From: Sulfurihydrogenibium subterraneum DSM 15120
GTDB lineage: Bacteria > Aquificota > Aquificia > Aquificales > Hydrogenothermaceae
DNA: 64,000 nucleotides
NCBI RefSeq assembly: GCF_000619805.1
Contig: NZ_JHUV01000008.1
Location: 124,001 to 188,000, forward strand
Direction: 5' to 3'
Positions 7,436 through 15,754 of the stretch are shown here, piece by piece. Made by a program: the position numbers and the translations under genes. The notes under the pieces were generated by a model. It was not told the DNA's origin. It saw nothing but the letters and a program-made list of their open reading frames with translations, and searched no databases. Position 1 is the first letter of the stretch, and each line of letters opens with the position of its first letter.

Positions 7436-8209
7436 TCAATCCCAGTCGTGAATATGATAGTGTGTATGGATAATATTGTTATGTCTGTGTTTGTGAATAT
7501 GTACCAGATTTGCTTTAATAAGCAAATTTTTATCCTTTAAAAATGTTTCAACTTTACCATCGTATAAAATTTTATGATTTTCTCCCAATACAATAGTTCT
7601 TTCTGCTAATTCTCCAGCGATACTGAGATTATGGGTTGTTACTATCATAGTAAGGTTCAAATCGTTTAAAAAGTCTATAAACCAGCCTGTTGTCTTAGGA
7701 TCAAGGTTTGAAGTAGGCTCATCAAGGAGTAAAACTTCTGGTTCTATGGCTAAGATAGATGCGAGACAAACTTTCTGTTTTTCACCACCACTTAGGTCAA
7801 TAGGGGATTTATCAAGATATTTAGTAATACCAAAAATATCAGCCCAGTATTTAACTCTGTCATCTATATCACTAAAATCAAATTGCCTAAGACCAAAAGC
7901 AATCTCATCATAAACTGTTGGGTTAAACAGCATAACATCAGGATTTTGAAAAAGCATAACAACCTCTTTTCTAAACTTTTTGTTAAAAGATTTATTTTTT
8001 AATTTGTTTTCATCTAACTTTTCTCCTTTGTAAAGATAGATACCTTTCTGTGGAAAGATAAGTCCGTTTAAAATTTTTAATAAGCTTGATTTTCCTACTC
8101 CATTTATTCCCAGTAAAACTACTTTTTCTTTTTCATTAACAGAAAATGTTATATCACTTAAAATAACGTCTGTTTCACTTCTATATGTTATCCTCTTTAA
8201 CTCAATCAT
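7436..8209 (-). CDS. nikO: NikO, ATPase of ECF-type nickel importer
   Basis: ATP-binding subunit energising the NikKMLQO transporter at the inner membrane. Walker A GINGVGKSS (34-42), Q-loop FQNPDVMLFNPT, signature LSGGEKQK (139-146), Walker B VLLLDEP and switch His in TTHNLS. The last 20 residues are rich in His (about nine of them, LVHIHKHRHNN and HTHYHIHDWD), a tail suited to binding nickel and unlike cobalt or general CbiO proteins. The start overlaps the nikQ stop by eight bases. Confidence 0.9.
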   Translation of the reverse strand: MIELKRITYRSETDVILSDITFSVNEKEKVVLLGINGVGKSSLLKILNGLIFPQKGIYLYKGEKLDENKLKNKSFNKKFRKEVVMLFQNPDVMLFNPTVYDEIAFGLRQFDFSDIDDRVKYWADIFGITKYLDKSPIDLSGGEKQKVCLASILAIEPEVLLLDEPTSNLDPKTTGWFIDFLNDLNLTMIVTTHNLSIAGELAERTIVLGENHKILYDGKVETFLKDKNLLIKANLVHIHKHRHNNIIHTHYHIHDWD

Positions 8210-8753
8210 TAAAAAATCCTCTTGATTTCATTGCCTGAGATATTTCTTTATTAGATTTTAAAGATTTATCAAAGAAAAACAAAGTCAAGTATCCGTATAA
8301 TTTTAAATAATTATCAAATGATAAATTTTTAACAGTTCGACTTTTTATAACCATCTTAAATTCCTTAAAAAGTTTTTTATAATTTAGTATTTGACTGTAA
8401 GTCAATATTAAAACATAACCTAAATCCTTTGAAAAGGAAAATACTTTAAATAAGTTTAACTTGGAAAATGTATAAATCGTAAGATAAGTAAGTGCAAAGA
8501 CTCTAAGATTTATAACTGTTAGGTAATCTGCATTAATGTTGTTTCTAAAAAATCCGACTGTAAAATAAAGAATAGATACAGACCCTGTAAAAAGTATAGT
8601 AGAAACAATAACTTTTTTTGTTATTTTTAAAGCATCTTTAAAACTAATAGCTATCAAAAATAAGATAGTGGATACAAGCAAAACTTTATTAGAAATTGAA
8701 GATATAAAAATCATAGTGATTACATACACCAAAAAAAGCAGTTTTTCATACAT
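8202..8753 (-). CDS. nikQ: NikQ, transmembrane coupling subunit of nickel importer
   Basis: EcfT/CbiQ-type membrane protein joining NikO to NikM. It has 183 residues from ATG at 8753 (preceded by AGGA at seven bases); a TTG two codons upstream has no better site. Four to five hydrophobic segments are visible, and a charged cytoplasmic part contains the KSRTVKN and AMKSRGFF segments that match the two short ATPase-contact helices (A-R-G type motif) of the family. It is shorter than most CbiQ proteins (about 230-260). Overlaps nikM and nikO. Confidence 0.8.
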   Translation of the reverse strand: MYEKLLFLVYVITMIFISSISNKVLLVSTILFLIAISFKDALKITKKVIVSTILFTGSVSILYFTVGFFRNNINADYLTVINLRVFALTYLTIYTFSKLNLFKVFSFSKDLGYVLILTYSQILNYKKLFKEFKMVIKSRTVKNLSFDNYLKLYGYLTLFFFDKSLKSNKEISQAMKSRGFFND

Positions 8754-9393
8754 TAACAAGTCCTTTTGATTTTAAAATTTTATAGACTGAAGCTGTATAT
8801 AACCCTTCAACTATACCCGCCAAAAAGTGAGGTATCAACAAAGCTGGAATTGTAACATTCCAAGAGAAAGGGAAATAAAGAGGATTTCCACTGTTATCGT
8901 GAGCTATTAACGGAATAAGCCCAAGGACAAGAGCAACTATCAGAGCAGATAAATTTATAGAAACCCAACCAGATATAAAACAAGAAATCTCTTCCTTTAA
9001 GAAGTTTTTCAAAAACTTAAAAATTAAGTATGCGCTAAGACTTCCAAAAAAGGATATAGATAGACTATTTACAGGGAAAGAGGTAATCCCTCCTTCCCCA
9101 AATAAAACAGCTTGCAAAAACAAAATCAAAGATGTTGAAAAAAAACTAATCCAGTATCCAAAAACTATCGAAAGTATAGCAACTCCTGTAATGTGAACAG
9201 AAGTTCCTCCAAATACAGGAAACGATATAGACATAAGAATGAAAGATAGGGCAGATAAAACAGATAAGGTTGGAAGAGTATCTTCATTAAGATTTTGTTT
9301 GATCTTTTTAAACCCGTAAACTAAAAGTCCTAAATCTACTATATAAGCTGGAACGTAAACTATAGGAGGAATAAAACCATCTGGTATATGCAT
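8746..9393 (-). CDS. nikM: NikM, substrate-specific component of nickel importer
   Basis: CbiM/NikM-type membrane subunit that binds nickel. The protein begins MHIPDGFIPP: in this family the N-terminal amine and His2 are metal ligands, so I chose ATG at 9393 (AAGGAG six bases upstream) over a GTG one codon earlier. About six to seven membrane segments follow in 215 residues, with a HITG segment and HFLAGIVEG near the end. The typical fused NikN domain is absent; NikL, encoded separately upstream, replaces it. Confidence 0.9.
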   Translation of the reverse strand: MHIPDGFIPPIVYVPAYIVDLGLLVYGFKKIKQNLNEDTLPTLSVLSALSFILMSISFPVFGGTSVHITGVAILSIVFGYWISFFSTSLILFLQAVLFGEGGITSFPVNSLSISFFGSLSAYLIFKFLKNFLKEEISCFISGWVSINLSALIVALVLGLIPLIAHDNSGNPLYFPFSWNVTIPALLIPHFLAGIVEGLYTASVYKILKSKGLVNV

Positions 9394-9403
9394 CACTGAC
9401 TCC

Positions 9404-10441
9404 TTAAAAAAGTGCGGAGAATGTTATTATTAATCTGTACTTTTCCTTCCCTTCTCCTCCTTGTTGGGTACTTTCTTCGTTTAAACGTTTCCATACAGGT
9501 AGCTTAACCCCTATTCCTAAACTCGTGCTTTTATAATATAATCTTCCGCCTAAAACGCCGTAAAGTATCTTTCCTCCAGAACCTTCAGCTTTTATCCCAT
9601 CTTCTTTATCTCTTTGATTGTATTGATACGTCGCCTCTAAGGAAGTATCTAATCTTAACTTCTTTTCGGGAACAGTTAAAACTCTATAGGTTAAAGCCGT
9701 ATTAAATCTAAATTCGTCTCCGTATTTATACCTTTTATTACTTCCATCTAAATTTTTGTAATTGTAAGTTTTTTCAAAAAATTTTATATAATTTGTGTCA
9801 AAAAGGATTGTAAATCTGGGATTACTCACAAGCTGTTTTGTAGCAGTTTGACCTATCATTATGTAGGGTTTTCCAAAACCTGTAGCCATATCCGCTTCAA
9901 AATCGTTTCTAACTTTATCTACTGTAGACCCATTGTAATCTCCCGTAGGGATTGAAAAACCAAAGTAAGTTGTAAAATGCCAATCCATCATATCGTCAAG
10001 ACTTTCTTTTTTAGGAACGAGTTTAAAACCTTTGTCATACTTATAGCCTAACACAGCCATAAAAGATATATCAGCAAAACCAGAAGAAGTAAAGTTATAC
10101 TGCCCTCCCGACGGATTTTCTTTTATCTCTTTCTTTGTGTAATAAGGAATGAACATATAAGCAGATAGATACGGCTTTATACCATAACCAATTCCATAAG
10201 TCCAAAAGTAATACTCATCTTTTTGATCAGGAAATTCAGACCAACTGTATTTTTTCCATTTTACATAATCAAGTTTCCCGTAAAACAACCAACTTCCTTC
10301 TGGTAGAGTTGCACTACTTGAGGTCTCTAAGGGAGCTCCCGGACCTTCTAAACCTGCTGCTCCTAAAGATGCAACTCCGTGATGTGCAAATGCAGAAATA
10401 GGAATCAGAGAAAAAATTCCTACTAAAACTTTTTTCGTCAT
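9404..10441 (-). CDS. Outer membrane beta-barrel protein of the nickel operon
   Basis: A 345-residue protein with signal peptide (MTKKVLVGIF to AFA) and a mature start HHGVASLGAAGLEGPGAP, then alternating amphipathic strands and a terminal Phe typical of outer membrane barrels. ATG at 10441 was chosen because GGAGG lies eight bases upstream; an in-frame ATG six codons earlier would contain that site. It overlaps nikL by four bases and precedes nikM, so it is embedded in the importer operon. Inference: a porin giving nickel passage across the outer membrane. I cannot name the family; it resembles generic 'transporter' barrels annotated near metal genes. Confidence 0.72.
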   Translation of the reverse strand: MTKKVLVGIFSLIPISAFAHHGVASLGAAGLEGPGAPLETSSSATLPEGSWLFYGKLDYVKWKKYSWSEFPDQKDEYYFWTYGIGYGIKPYLSAYMFIPYYTKKEIKENPSGGQYNFTSSGFADISFMAVLGYKYDKGFKLVPKKESLDDMMDWHFTTYFGFSIPTGDYNGSTVDKVRNDFEADMATGFGKPYIMIGQTATKQLVSNPRFTILFDTNYIKFFEKTYNYKNLDGSNKRYKYGDEFRFNTALTYRVLTVPEKKLRLDTSLEATYQYNQRDKEDGIKAEGSGGKILYGVLGGRLYYKSTSLGIGVKLPVWKRLNEESTQQGGEGKEKYRLIITFSALF

Positions 10442-10866
10442 CTTACACTCCTCCCACATTTAAAAATTGATATAAAACCAAATATTCCCAAAATTAGTCC
10501 AATTCCTACAAATACTTTTTCATATCTTTTAAACACACCCTCATCTAAGGACACATAACCTGCTTTTTCTACTGATACTTTTACAGTAGAGCCGTGTCCA
10601 TCTTCTGAAAAAATTTTGACTGACCAATTACCTTCTTTATCCGGAACAAAAACAACTCTTCCAAGAGCATCTGTCCTTCCTACTTGAAAAGGGATCTTTT
10701 CACCATCTCTATAAATTTCAAAGTTTTCATAAGAAAATTTTGTTCCATCTGGAAAGTAGAATGAAATCACTACAGTATCATCAACTTTTTTAACAGAATG
10801 CTGTAAATCGTGAGCAAAGACAGATACTGTCAGAAAAAGTAATAAAGAGAGGATAAGATTGAGCAT
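10438..10866 (-). CDS. nikL: NikL-like accessory protein of nickel importer
   Basis: 142 residues: signal peptide (MLNLILSLLL to VFA), a mature start HDLQHSVKK, a small beta-domain with GRTDALGRVVF that looks like a carboxypeptidase-regulatory or Ig-like fold, and one C-terminal membrane helix (about 118-136). This layout matches NikL of NikKMLQO-type nickel importers, in which NikL substitutes for NikN. ATG at 10866 follows GAGG by nine bases; an upstream TTG is rejected because it spoils the signal peptide. It overlaps the barrel gene by four bases. Confidence 0.75.
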   Translation of the reverse strand: MLNLILSLLLFLTVSVFAHDLQHSVKKVDDTVVISFYFPDGTKFSYENFEIYRDGEKIPFQVGRTDALGRVVFVPDKEGNWSVKIFSEDGHGSTVKVSVEKAGYVSLDEGVFKRYEKVFVGIGLILGIFGFISIFKCGRSVR

Positions 10867-10867
10867 T

Positions 10868-11545
10868 TTACTTAACCTCAAAGTTCAAAGTTGAAGTATA
10901 AATTGTAAAATCAGCTTTTTCTGATTCTTCTTTTAACTTTAAAGATGTTGAAATGTTTTGAATGCCACCGTGTTTTATTCTAATATTTATTTTACCTTCT
11001 TCTTCGGTTGTTCCTATAGGTTTTTCATCGTAAGCAACAACAGTATCTCTAACGGGCTTTCCGTTTAAAGTAACCAAAAATGTAATTTTATCACCGATTT
11101 TTACGTTTTTTATATTATTTAAAGGAGTAATTTCTAAATTAGCTGTTAAAGGTTTATTTATATCAGAATCCAATCTTTTAACATACTCTACAGACTTCCA
11201 ACTTTCTAAAGGTATTTGTACTTGATTTTTAGGTAAATTTTTTAATCCGTAGGGCGTTTTTGTCCAATATCCTGAAGAAAACCCTACAAAAACAGCATCG
11301 CATTTTCCAAAAATTTTTAAAGGATAAGACTTTTCAACTTTTATACTTTTTTCTTTTCCATCTTGAGAAAAACATTTTACTTCAAAGACAGCATCAGGAT
11401 TGTACTCAATACTTCTTTGTTCATTGTCTAATGGATTTAAATGTCCATAAAAAAGGATGTAGAAATTATCTTTTTTTTCTAACCATAGATCGTGAGAAAA
11501 AGCTATCCCAACTGAAAACAAGAGAGGAATTAATAACTTTTTCAT
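10868..11545 (-). CDS. nikK: NikK-like periplasmic DUF4198 protein
   Basis: First gene of the nickel operon. It encodes 225 residues: signal peptide ending AFS, then HDLWLEK, which resembles the start of DUF4198/NikK proteins (periplasmic, often beginning with His after cleavage), followed by beta-rich segments and a C-terminal carboxypeptidase-regulatory-like part (GKPVRDTVVAYDEKPI). NikK is an accessory of NikKMLQO importers and probably captures nickel in the periplasm. GGAGG lies six bases before the ATG; the promoter-operator is at 11583-11620. Confidence 0.78.
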   Translation of the reverse strand: MKKLLIPLLFSVGIAFSHDLWLEKKDNFYILFYGHLNPLDNEQRSIEYNPDAVFEVKCFSQDGKEKSIKVEKSYPLKIFGKCDAVFVGFSSGYWTKTPYGLKNLPKNQVQIPLESWKSVEYVKRLDSDINKPLTANLEITPLNNIKNVKIGDKITFLVTLNGKPVRDTVVAYDEKPIGTTEEEGKINIRIKHGGIQNISTSLKLKEESEKADFTIYTSTLNFEVK

Positions 11546-11582
11546 ATCTCCTCCATATTAAAAATTTAAAATTTTTAATACT

Positions 11583-11620
11583 ATATTAATGAATATTTAT
11601 TCGCTTGTCAATAAGCGAAT
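11583..11620 (-). promoter_or_regulatory. Promoter and double palindrome of the nickel/hydrogenase operon
   Basis: Minus strand: TTGACA (11606-11611), 17 bp, TAATAT (11583-11588). The spacer is filled by AGCGAATAAATATTCATT (11605-11588), the third copy of the island operator. A second inverted repeat overlaps it: arms ATTCGCTT (11599-11606) and AAGCGAAT (11613-11620) around six bases, covering the -35 box. The site therefore offers three half-sites, consistent with tight repression of this promoter. Confidence 0.78.
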
Positions 11621-11711
11621 AAGAATTAAGTAAATTAGAGTTATATCAATATAAAGGTAGATTGCTATTATGAAAATAAAAATTAAAATTGTTATTAACT
11701 TAAAACTAAAG

Positions 11712-14700
11712 TTAATTTCCGAAATTTCTTTTTACAAACAAGAAAAAAAGTGGAATAATCAGTAAGTTAACAACTATCGCAAAGGATAGACCACCAAGTA
11801 TACTTATAGCAAGATTTTGTATAATTTGAGTTCCACTACCGATTGATAAAGCTATAGGTAGCATTGCTAAGGAGTTTGATAGCATAGTCATTGTAATAGG
11901 TCTAAATCTTGATGAAACTGCTTCTAAAACTCTCTTTATTTCGTTTGTTTCAGTACTGTTTTTGTAAAAATCAAATATTAGAATGTTGTTGTTTATTGTT
12001 ATACTTAAGACTATAAGTATTCCCATTAGTGCTGTGATGTCTAACGGTTTACCTAATATAAGTAATAAAGCAAATATTCCAAAGAGAGGTAGGATTACAG
12101 CAAATAGTATAGATAAACTTATTATAACATCGGCAAAGACTAAAGACAAAGATATAAATATAATTAATATAGCTAACGTTATGGCTATACTCATTTCTTT
12201 AAATGATTTTTTTTGTTGTTTGTAAAATCCAGATAAAACTGGGGTAATGTCAGAGGGTAAGTTCATCTCACTTATAGTAGCATTTATAACTTTTATAGCT
12301 TCAGACATGTTATCTCCTTTAAACCTGCTTGTTATAACCGCAACTGGAGAAAGGTTGTAATGAGTTATTTCTGGTACGTTATTTTTTAGTTGCAAATATG
12401 CAATTTGATTTAAGGGTACAAAACTATCAGATTTTGGCGAGTAAATAAGTGTTTTTTCTAAGTCGTATAAAGATGTGTTTTTTAAATAAATGAGCCTTAA
12501 GTTTATAATCTGCTCTCCTGATATTATACTTCCAAAAACTTGCCCCCAGTAAATTGTGTTTAACTGGTTATATATATCATCTACGGTTAATCCGTATATT
12601 TCGTAAGATGAAGGCTTTACTTTTATAGTTATTTCAGGAGCTGTGTAGTTTGTTTTTAAGTTGACTTCTTCTAATATGCTTTTTTCTCGTAGCTTATCTC
12701 TAAGTTTTTCTCCGTAGGTTATTAGCTTGTCTGGGTCTTTTCCGTAAAGAATAACAGAGATAGGAGCTTCTTCTCCCATAATATCTGCAAGACGGTCTTC
12801 TATTACCTGTGGTAAGTCAAACTCTTGTAAATTTTTAAACCTTGTCTCAACTTTTTCTCTGATTTCATCTTGAATCTGAAAGATAGACCTATCCCTATCT
12901 TTTTTTAAAATAACTAAAAAGTCTCCTACGTTAGAAGACTCTGATAAATGACCTAAAGACGTTCCTATCCTTAAAGTCCAGTTTTCAACCTCAGGAATAC
13001 TGCTGATTATCTTACCTATTTCCAGAGCTTCTTTATAACTATCTTCTAAAGATGTTCCAGGTGTAAAAGTAAAGTCTACCACCAAATTACCTTCATCCCA
13101 TTTAGGTAAGAACGTAGAAGGGATTTTTGTATATAAAAAGTAAGTTAAAAGAAAAAGGATTATAATTACAGGTATTGATAGGTAATCAAACTTTATGGCT
13201 TTTTTGAAAAAGTTTAAGTATTTTAACTTAATCTTCTCTATAAAGTCATTTTCTTGTTTAGACTCTTCTGGAAGAAGCAAGTAGGCCATAATAGGAACGA
13301 AAAATATTGCTAAAATTTGAGATATTAAATAAGTGATTACCATAACAATAGCTAGCTGTTTAAAGAAAACTCCTACTATACCAGATACGAGTATTAGAGG
13401 AATGAATATTAGGACAGATACTAAGGTTGCAATAGTCATTATTGGTAGTATTTCTATAGACCCATCTATGACAGCTTTATACTTAGGCTTTCCCATTTTT
13501 TGATGTCTTTCTAAATTCTCTATAACGATAATTATGTGGTCAACTAAACCCCCTATAGCAGCTGCCATACCTCCAAGGGAAAATAGGTTAAAGTCTATTC
13601 CAATAAGTTTAATTCCTATAATTGTCGTGAAAAAAACAACAGGTATGATAAATAGGGTAACTATGGAGATTTTTACTTTTCTTAGGAAGATAAAAAATAT
13701 TATTACAGATATTAAACTACCAAGTACAATAGCATCTCTTACACTTTTAATTGACTGGTCAACAAATATGGTAGAGTCGTAAGATTTAACTATTTTTACT
13801 CCATCTTTTGCTAACTTTTTATTTAAACTTTCAATTAAAGCGTCAAACTCATTTACGATAGATATAGAATTAGCATTAGGTTGTTTTAACAGGTTAAACA
13901 CAACTGCATTTTTGCTTCCTGAAAAAGCAGACGTAGCCCTTGAAGGATTTGTAGATTCTACTATCATAGCTATGTCTGAGAGATTTAGGTAGTTTCCAGA
14001 CTTTGTTGGTATTCTAACGTCAAGTAGTTTATAGATGTCTTCTGGTTTTTGATTTAAAGAGAGAATAAACTGTTTATCCGCTGTATCAAACTTACCTATA
14101 AAGTTTATCTGAGACTGTTCTCTTAAAACTTGTAAAAGGATATTGGGGTCTATTTGATTTTCTACAAGTTTGTTATAATCAATTACAATGTGGTACTCTC
14201 TCCATAAAGGTGCTCTTAAATCTATATCGTAAACACCATTAATAGAAAGCATAACTGGTTTTAAATTGTAGTAAAGGATTTCTGTTAGTTTTTCTCTTGG
14301 AAGGACGTCGGAAGTTATGGCGTATATAGCTATTGGATAAGCACTTGGAGTTGCCTGTCTTACAAAAACTTTTGCATTAGGTGGTAGATTACTTCTTATA
14401 TCAGCCATTTTTGCTTGAACAAGTTGAAGAGCTACATATGGGTCAACATTCCAGCTAAAGTAGAGATTTATCTCTGTAGAACCTACTGAGGTTTTAGACA
14501 CTACCTTTTCAACGTACTGGACACTTTTTAATGACTCTTCCACTGGTTTTGTTATTTCTATAAGCATCTGTTTTGTAGGTGTATAACCATTTTCAATTGA
14601 AACTTCTACTCTTGGGAAAAAGACATTTGGAAAAACATCTTTTGGTATATTTAAAGAAAGGTAGTACCCTACAGCTGACGTTAAAAAGAGAAGTAGAATT

Positions 14701-14750
14701 ATAAAAATCTTTCTCTTAATTAAGTAATGAAAAAATTTTTCATTAATCAT
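11712..14750 (-). CDS. RND-type efflux pump permease (HAE-like)
   Basis: Inner membrane proton-driven pump subunit of 1012 aa with the duplicated RND plan: TM1, a large periplasmic loop, TM2-7, a second loop, TM8-12. The TM4 region reads GGMAAAIGGLVDHIIIVIEN, giving the Asp and Glu expected for proton relay. It lacks the DFG-x3-D motif of metal-exporting RND pumps, so substrate class is uncertain and an organic substrate is plausible. It is the last gene of a six-gene operon and overlaps the adaptor gene by four bases. Confidence 0.88.
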   Translation of the reverse strand: MINEKFFHYLIKRKIFIILLLFLTSAVGYYLSLNIPKDVFPNVFFPRVEVSIENGYTPTKQMLIEITKPVEESLKSVQYVEKVVSKTSVGSTEINLYFSWNVDPYVALQLVQAKMADIRSNLPPNAKVFVRQATPSAYPIAIYAITSDVLPREKLTEILYYNLKPVMLSINGVYDIDLRAPLWREYHIVIDYNKLVENQIDPNILLQVLREQSQINFIGKFDTADKQFILSLNQKPEDIYKLLDVRIPTKSGNYLNLSDIAMIVESTNPSRATSAFSGSKNAVVFNLLKQPNANSISIVNEFDALIESLNKKLAKDGVKIVKSYDSTIFVDQSIKSVRDAIVLGSLISVIIFFIFLRKVKISIVTLFIIPVVFFTTIIGIKLIGIDFNLFSLGGMAAAIGGLVDHIIIVIENLERHQKMGKPKYKAVIDGSIEILPIMTIATLVSVLIFIPLILVSGIVGVFFKQLAIVMVITYLISQILAIFFVPIMAYLLLPEESKQENDFIEKIKLKYLNFFKKAIKFDYLSIPVIIILFLLTYFLYTKIPSTFLPKWDEGNLVVDFTFTPGTSLEDSYKEALEIGKIISSIPEVENWTLRIGTSLGHLSESSNVGDFLVILKKDRDRSIFQIQDEIREKVETRFKNLQEFDLPQVIEDRLADIMGEEAPISVILYGKDPDKLITYGEKLRDKLREKSILEEVNLKTNYTAPEITIKVKPSSYEIYGLTVDDIYNQLNTIYWGQVFGSIISGEQIINLRLIYLKNTSLYDLEKTLIYSPKSDSFVPLNQIAYLQLKNNVPEITHYNLSPVAVITSRFKGDNMSEAIKVINATISEMNLPSDITPVLSGFYKQQKKSFKEMSIAITLAILIIFISLSLVFADVIISLSILFAVILPLFGIFALLLILGKPLDITALMGILIVLSITINNNILIFDFYKNSTETNEIKRVLEAVSSRFRPITMTMLSNSLAMLPIALSIGSGTQIIQNLAISILGGLSFAIVVNLLIIPLFFLFVKRNFGN

Positions 14751-15754
14751 TTCACTTGTACTCTTACATCGTCATCTAAAGTGTAAGGCATAGACACGAC
14801 AACGGGCGAACTTTCGTCAAAATCGCCACTTAAAACAACTTCGTCAGTTAAATCTTTTATAACTTTTACTTTTACTCTTTTTGTAAGGTTGTTTTTTACA
14901 GTAAGGATGTAAGTCTCTCCATCTTTAATAAACACAGATTTTTTTGGTAGCTGATAGGCTGATATCTTATTTAATGAGATAGAGACAGGTAAAGTGTAGT
15001 TTAAAGGATAGTTAAAATTATCTTCTAACTTTAACTTTATTTTTATAAGATTTGAAGAGGATACAGGAATTATTTGTAAAACAGTCGCTTTTGTCCATCT
15101 ATCTTGTATTTTTATATTTACAAGTTTTTTGTTTAAGTAGTTAACATAAGGATAATTTAGCATAAGTGTTAAAACGTTATCATTTGGGTTATAAACTCTT
15201 GCTACTTCTGTCCCAAGTCCAATGTAAGTATTATCTGGGACAATGTTTAGTATGTAGCCTTGACAGTTAGATACAACATTACTTTTGCTTTTCTGTAATT
15301 TTAACAGCTTAATTTGAGCATCTAAACTTTCTACCTGTCCTTTTGCTGTTAAATAGCTGTTTTTTAAGTCTATCAAATCACTTTTTGACTTTAAACCAAG
15401 TTGGTAAAGTTTTTCATAACTTTTTATCTTTTCTTCTAAATTTTGCATCTGTAAAACCGTAGCTTCTTTTTCTTTTAATAGGCTGGTAATTTTTAAATCA
15501 GTAAAGTTGTTTGTAGTTTTACCTACTATTTGACCTTGTTTTACAAAATCACCATTGGCTACGTTTGAAGTAAAATAACCTTCAGTTTGGGAAGTTATAC
15601 TACAGTACTTATTTGCTTCAATTTTTCCAAATGTTTCTACTGTAAGTTCTGTTTCTACCTTTTTTGGATACTTAACTTCAACTTTTATAGTATTATCTAA
15701 ACTGTACGTTTTTAAAGTAATAACCATAAAAAACAACAGAATTTTTCTCATCAT
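14747..15754 (-). CDS. RND pump periplasmic adaptor (membrane fusion protein)
   Basis: HlyD/AcrA-like adaptor, 335 aa. N-terminal signal sequence, a barrel-lipoyl half (ANGDFVKQGQIVGKT near 68-82), a coiled-coil hairpin (about 95-155, rich in Lys, Glu and Leu), the second lipoyl half (NCQGYILNIVPDNTYIGLGT) and beta-barrel domains. It links the inner membrane pump to the TolC-like channel. The start overlaps the TolC-type stop by four bases (ATGA) and the end overlaps the pump by four bases. Confidence 0.86.
   Translation of the reverse strand: MMRKILLFFMVITLKTYSLDNTIKVEVKYPKKVETELTVETFGKIEANKYCSITSQTEGYFTSNVANGDFVKQGQIVGKTTNNFTDLKITSLLKEKEATVLQMQNLEEKIKSYEKLYQLGLKSKSDLIDLKNSYLTAKGQVESLDAQIKLLKLQKSKSNVVSNCQGYILNIVPDNTYIGLGTEVARVYNPNDNVLTLMLNYPYVNYLNKKLVNIKIQDRWTKATVLQIIPVSSSNLIKIKLKLEDNFNYPLNYTLPVSISLNKISAYQLPKKSVFIKDGETYILTVKNNLTKRVKVKVIKDLTDEVVLSGDFDESSPVVVSMPYTLDDDVRVQVK

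Noticed and set aside
531-11620. NikR as the protein binding the three palindromes
   Set aside because: Known NikR half-sites are 11-16 bases apart; these are compact 18-bp palindromes with 4-base centres. It cannot be excluded without binding data, but TetR fits better.
11546-11711. Terminator after the RND pump gene ending at 11712
   Set aside because: The gap is AT-rich with only weak inverted repeats and no GC stem; I could not support one.
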